64,000 bases of DNA from Antedon mediterranea (lineage: Eukaryota; Echinodermata; Crinoidea; Comatulida; Antedonidae): the NCBI RefSeq assembly GCF_964355755.1, contig NC_092674.1, positions 30,864,001 to 30,928,000 on the forward strand, read 5' to 3'. The notes beneath the pieces were generated by a model. The model was given only the letters and a program-made list of their open reading frames with translations. It had not been told where the DNA came from and ran no database searches. The translations under genes and the position numbers were made by a program. Positions 60,949 through 64,000 of the stretch are shown piece by piece (position 1 is the stretch's first letter; each line of letters begins with the position of its first letter).

Positions 60949-63900
60949 GTAAATTTAGTTTTTTTTTACAAACCTTCTCTTTTTTTATAGTAAAATATTT
61001 TCTTCTTGGTGGCTATTTAGATTACTAACCTGGTTTAGTTGATTAATTACATTGGTTTCAGAGATTGTGATGTAGTAGTACAGATAATATTCATGTACCA
61101 ATATACAATAGGATCAACTGAAATACACTGGTCGTGATGCTTTAAGCTCTCTACACTATCAAAATAGTTCGACAACGTGTGATGTGCCCAAATATGGTAG
61201 TGATATGCTGAAATATTGTAGTGAAATGACATCATCATATCTATGTATGGGCACATCACATTTTTTGTCACATAAAGTTTGATGGTGTAGATAGAGCTTA
61301 ACAGTAATTAATTAAATGATTAACCTTCTACTTGATTTTTTATCAAAATGATTATGTCTCAGCTTCTGTAACGATCACCATTATCATCAGCATACATTGC
61401 TTCATTCAATATTTATACTATAGCACTTTTACTAATAAAAATAAAGTCTTCTGATTAATTTTTTCATTTCTAATAAATGAATTATCTGCGTTATCCTAGA
61501 AACTAAAAATAGTTCCATCTAAATGAAATGTGTTTTTCTATTTCTCACTCTCAACAGTAACAATACAGGATAAATCCAATAAATTAATACTATTCAATGC
61601 AATTTGTTCTTTCATCTGTTTTCACATAGGTATACAATGGATTGTGAGATAATAAATGGCTATAGAACCCATTCCATAGGCCAATCACATGCCCCTCTCC
61701 ACCTAAATTGTAACTGCAGTGTAAAAAAACAAGGCATTGGGTTAAATACAGCACTTCATTTTACAATGTTAGTCCTACAGGACGTCCTTTCCAACCACCC
61801 ACGCGTCTCACTTTCTACATGGCTTCTCTAGCCTTTGTTTAGTCTTATATCACACCCTTTCTGTAATACTGCACACTATCTTTTACCTCCTTTCAACCAG
61901 CCTCTGCTATTTTACATATCTCACTTTCTACACATCCTCTGGTTAGGTTTTCTCTCACACCCTTTCTATATTATTGTACACTATATCCTTCAATAATGTT
62001 AAAATCATTACCAGAACATGATGATGAATAACACAACTGAAATTAAAACCTATTGCGAATGTTTCTATTGTAACAGCATGTCAGTTTGTTTATATAACAT
62101 CAATCATTGAAACTTCACTTTAATACACATTGCTAAACAGTAGCCAATCTGGATCCTAATTGAACGTTTTGGTTGCCAAGTTTCTTATATTTTTTTTTTA
62201 ACAGCATATAGAAATTGATGCCAAACACATTTAATTGTACTTTCACTTCATATAATTTTGATTGATTCATTATGATTAGGCCCACTTTATCTTCTTCATT
62301 TTTTATCAATTTTAACAAATCCACTCTGATTTGGCCTATTGCCATTGTAAGTCAATATTCTAATTTACAAGTTTAAATATTTATATTATTCAATTCACAA
62401 ATAACAGAGATATTCCCCTTTTAGCTGGCTGACAGAAAACAGAACAATTGATAATACAAACATTTCCACAGCAAACAACTTTAACGATTTTAGATCATAT
62501 AAATATAGATAACTATCATAATATCATTAATATTTAGATTATTGAAATTTGGAATAAACCCTTTTATGGAACTTCAACTCATCCAAAATGATTATTATTA
62601 TTAGTTTCTTTCACTTTTATCTCCCAAATCATTATCATCATTCCTACCATCCTTATAATCAATATTCTGAATCATAATCATCAATAAAGTGTTTTAACCA
62701 TCATTACGACATCTTCTTTTCTTTAAAAAACAAAACACCATTAAATTCAATCCCCTATGACTTATTTCTTTCAACACAATTTAAGACAACCATTTTCTGT
62801 TTACTACAGCTGTGTCTTCAACTCAATCAGTATCACACATATTGTCACTTCTCTGTTTTTACAATAACTCTATCTAGGACCATTGTGAAACTTTGATAAT
62901 GCCAACCAATAACGTAATCAAATGTTATTTTTATTTTGCTTACGTCAACGCTTATTAAAATTATGATCTTAAACTGAGATACTAACGTTGCTTTTACTTT
63001 ATTAAGAGATAAAAAAGATAGCTTATTCTTTTGAATGTCACAGTAAATTATACTTGGACTCAAATTAAATGGTTAATAAATTATGAATCCATTATACTTT
63101 GTGAAAAATACACTCTTAATTTCTTTCTTCTCACAAAGGCTTCTTGAAAAATCAATGAACTAGCTTTTATGAATTTTAAATGAAAGAAATAAACCACAAA
63201 ACTCATAAAAATGAAGATTTACTACACAATGCTATAACAGGTTATTTTATACTAACAAAAACATTTCTCACATTTGCATTTTTTTCTCAGTGTAATGTAG
63301 GAATTTTATAATACCGTAATGGTATAATGGAGTTTATATTCCATCTGTTGATTATTTATAGTTTATAAATGTTAATTATTTATAAATATTCATAAATATA
63401 TGTGTATACATTATATTAATACAGAGTAATATATTTGATTGCTTTTTACCCAATCCCAATATGTGCAAGGCTGGAATGGATTTCCTTGCCCTGTGGATAG
63501 TTTTGATTTCCTTGTATTTTACCATTATTATTATTACATTATTATTACATTATTTACCCTCTAATTAGTCCCTCAACCATAATATTTACACTTGTAGAAT
63601 TCAACCTTATTGTTTCATTTTTTTATGTTGAGATATCCATACAAAATTAACTTGTCACAGACCAATGGGATTAGTATAATTTGTAGCCTAATCCCTAGTA
63701 ATCACCTTAATATCCTGAACCAGATTGTAGAGGATTAATGTATAGATCTTGTCTCATCCTGAATTTCCCTCCCATAAGTGTTCGTAGTAAATGTCAATTG
63801 TGTAGTTGTTGGCGATGTACATACAGCAAGCGGTATGGCGCACTCAGTGGATTCACAGGAAATTGAATCAGGCAACTAATTTAAGTTGACTCATACAAAT

Positions 63901-64000
63901 AAAGCAGCCCTTTAATTTCTTAGTCAGTTATATCATCTTCATCGGGACAATACACCTTTTGTTTTTCCAAATACTTGACGAGAAAAACAACATGCCAAGG
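60949..64000. other. Intronic sequence of the CRACD-like gene, no further exon recognised
   Basis: AT-rich, with one more MITE at 61142-61301. CCCATGATTGGTCAACTACC is tandemly duplicated just before this stretch (60431-60486). I found no further exon with convincing coding character up to the window end. Confidence 0.4.
61142..61301. mobile_element. MITE family 1, copy 12
   Basis: Begins TTAAGCTCTCTACACTATC and ends TTTGATGGTGTAGATAGAGC. Contains CCAAATATGGTAGTGATATG and CTATGTATGGGCACATC. Noncoding. Confidence 0.92.

Overview
The window is animal nuclear DNA. Genes are split by GT-AG introns, spacers are AT-rich, and the introns carry inverted-repeat DNA elements, a tRNA-derived SINE and minisatellites. 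The proteins look like invertebrate-deuterostome orthologues of vertebrate genes. An echinoderm is my best guess, from the gene set and the frequent TAGGCCTA-type motifs, but no sequence here fixes the species.

Layout. 0.4-3.5 kb, minus: HPF1, the PARP1/2 cofactor, in seven exons with an N-terminal PAR-binding zinc finger. 6.6-15.8 kb, plus: a ClC-3/4/5-type 2Cl-/H+ exchanger in 17 exons. 17.1-35.5 kb, minus: four tandem paralogues (A-D) of a DUF229-like, alkaline-phosphatase-fold, predicted type II membrane protein, plus a dead exon of a fifth copy. The array shows tandem duplication of about 4.15 kb, apparent gene conversion, and an extra exon found only in copy D. 36.5-40.4 kb, plus: a CKAP2/CKAP2L-like mitotic microtubule protein. 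41.5-43.5 kb, minus: a C4orf33-type UPF0462 protein. 50.0 kb to beyond the right edge, plus: the 5' part of a probable CRACD-like (DUF4592) actin regulator.

Repeats. One MITE family of about 130-175 bp, ending AAAGCTCTGTCTACACTATC, occurs twelve times, usually in introns. There are also a long-hairpin foldback family, a decayed transposon with repeated AACCGGTTA sites and a nested inverted-repeat element, two copies of a tRNA-derived SINE, and a probable LINE 3' end with a 17-bp target duplication. Minisatellites have units of 17, 18, 21, 64, 64 and 70 bp.

The genes do not form one pathway. HPF1 and a ClC-3-type gene are also neighbours in human (4q33), and C4orf33 and CRACD are on human chromosome 4 as well, so much of the window is probably an old linkage group into which the DUF229-like array has expanded. 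The most unusual feature is that array: symmetric phase-0 exons, conversion tracts, a D-specific exon bounded by an imperfect inverted repeat, and relics of the same sequences elsewhere.
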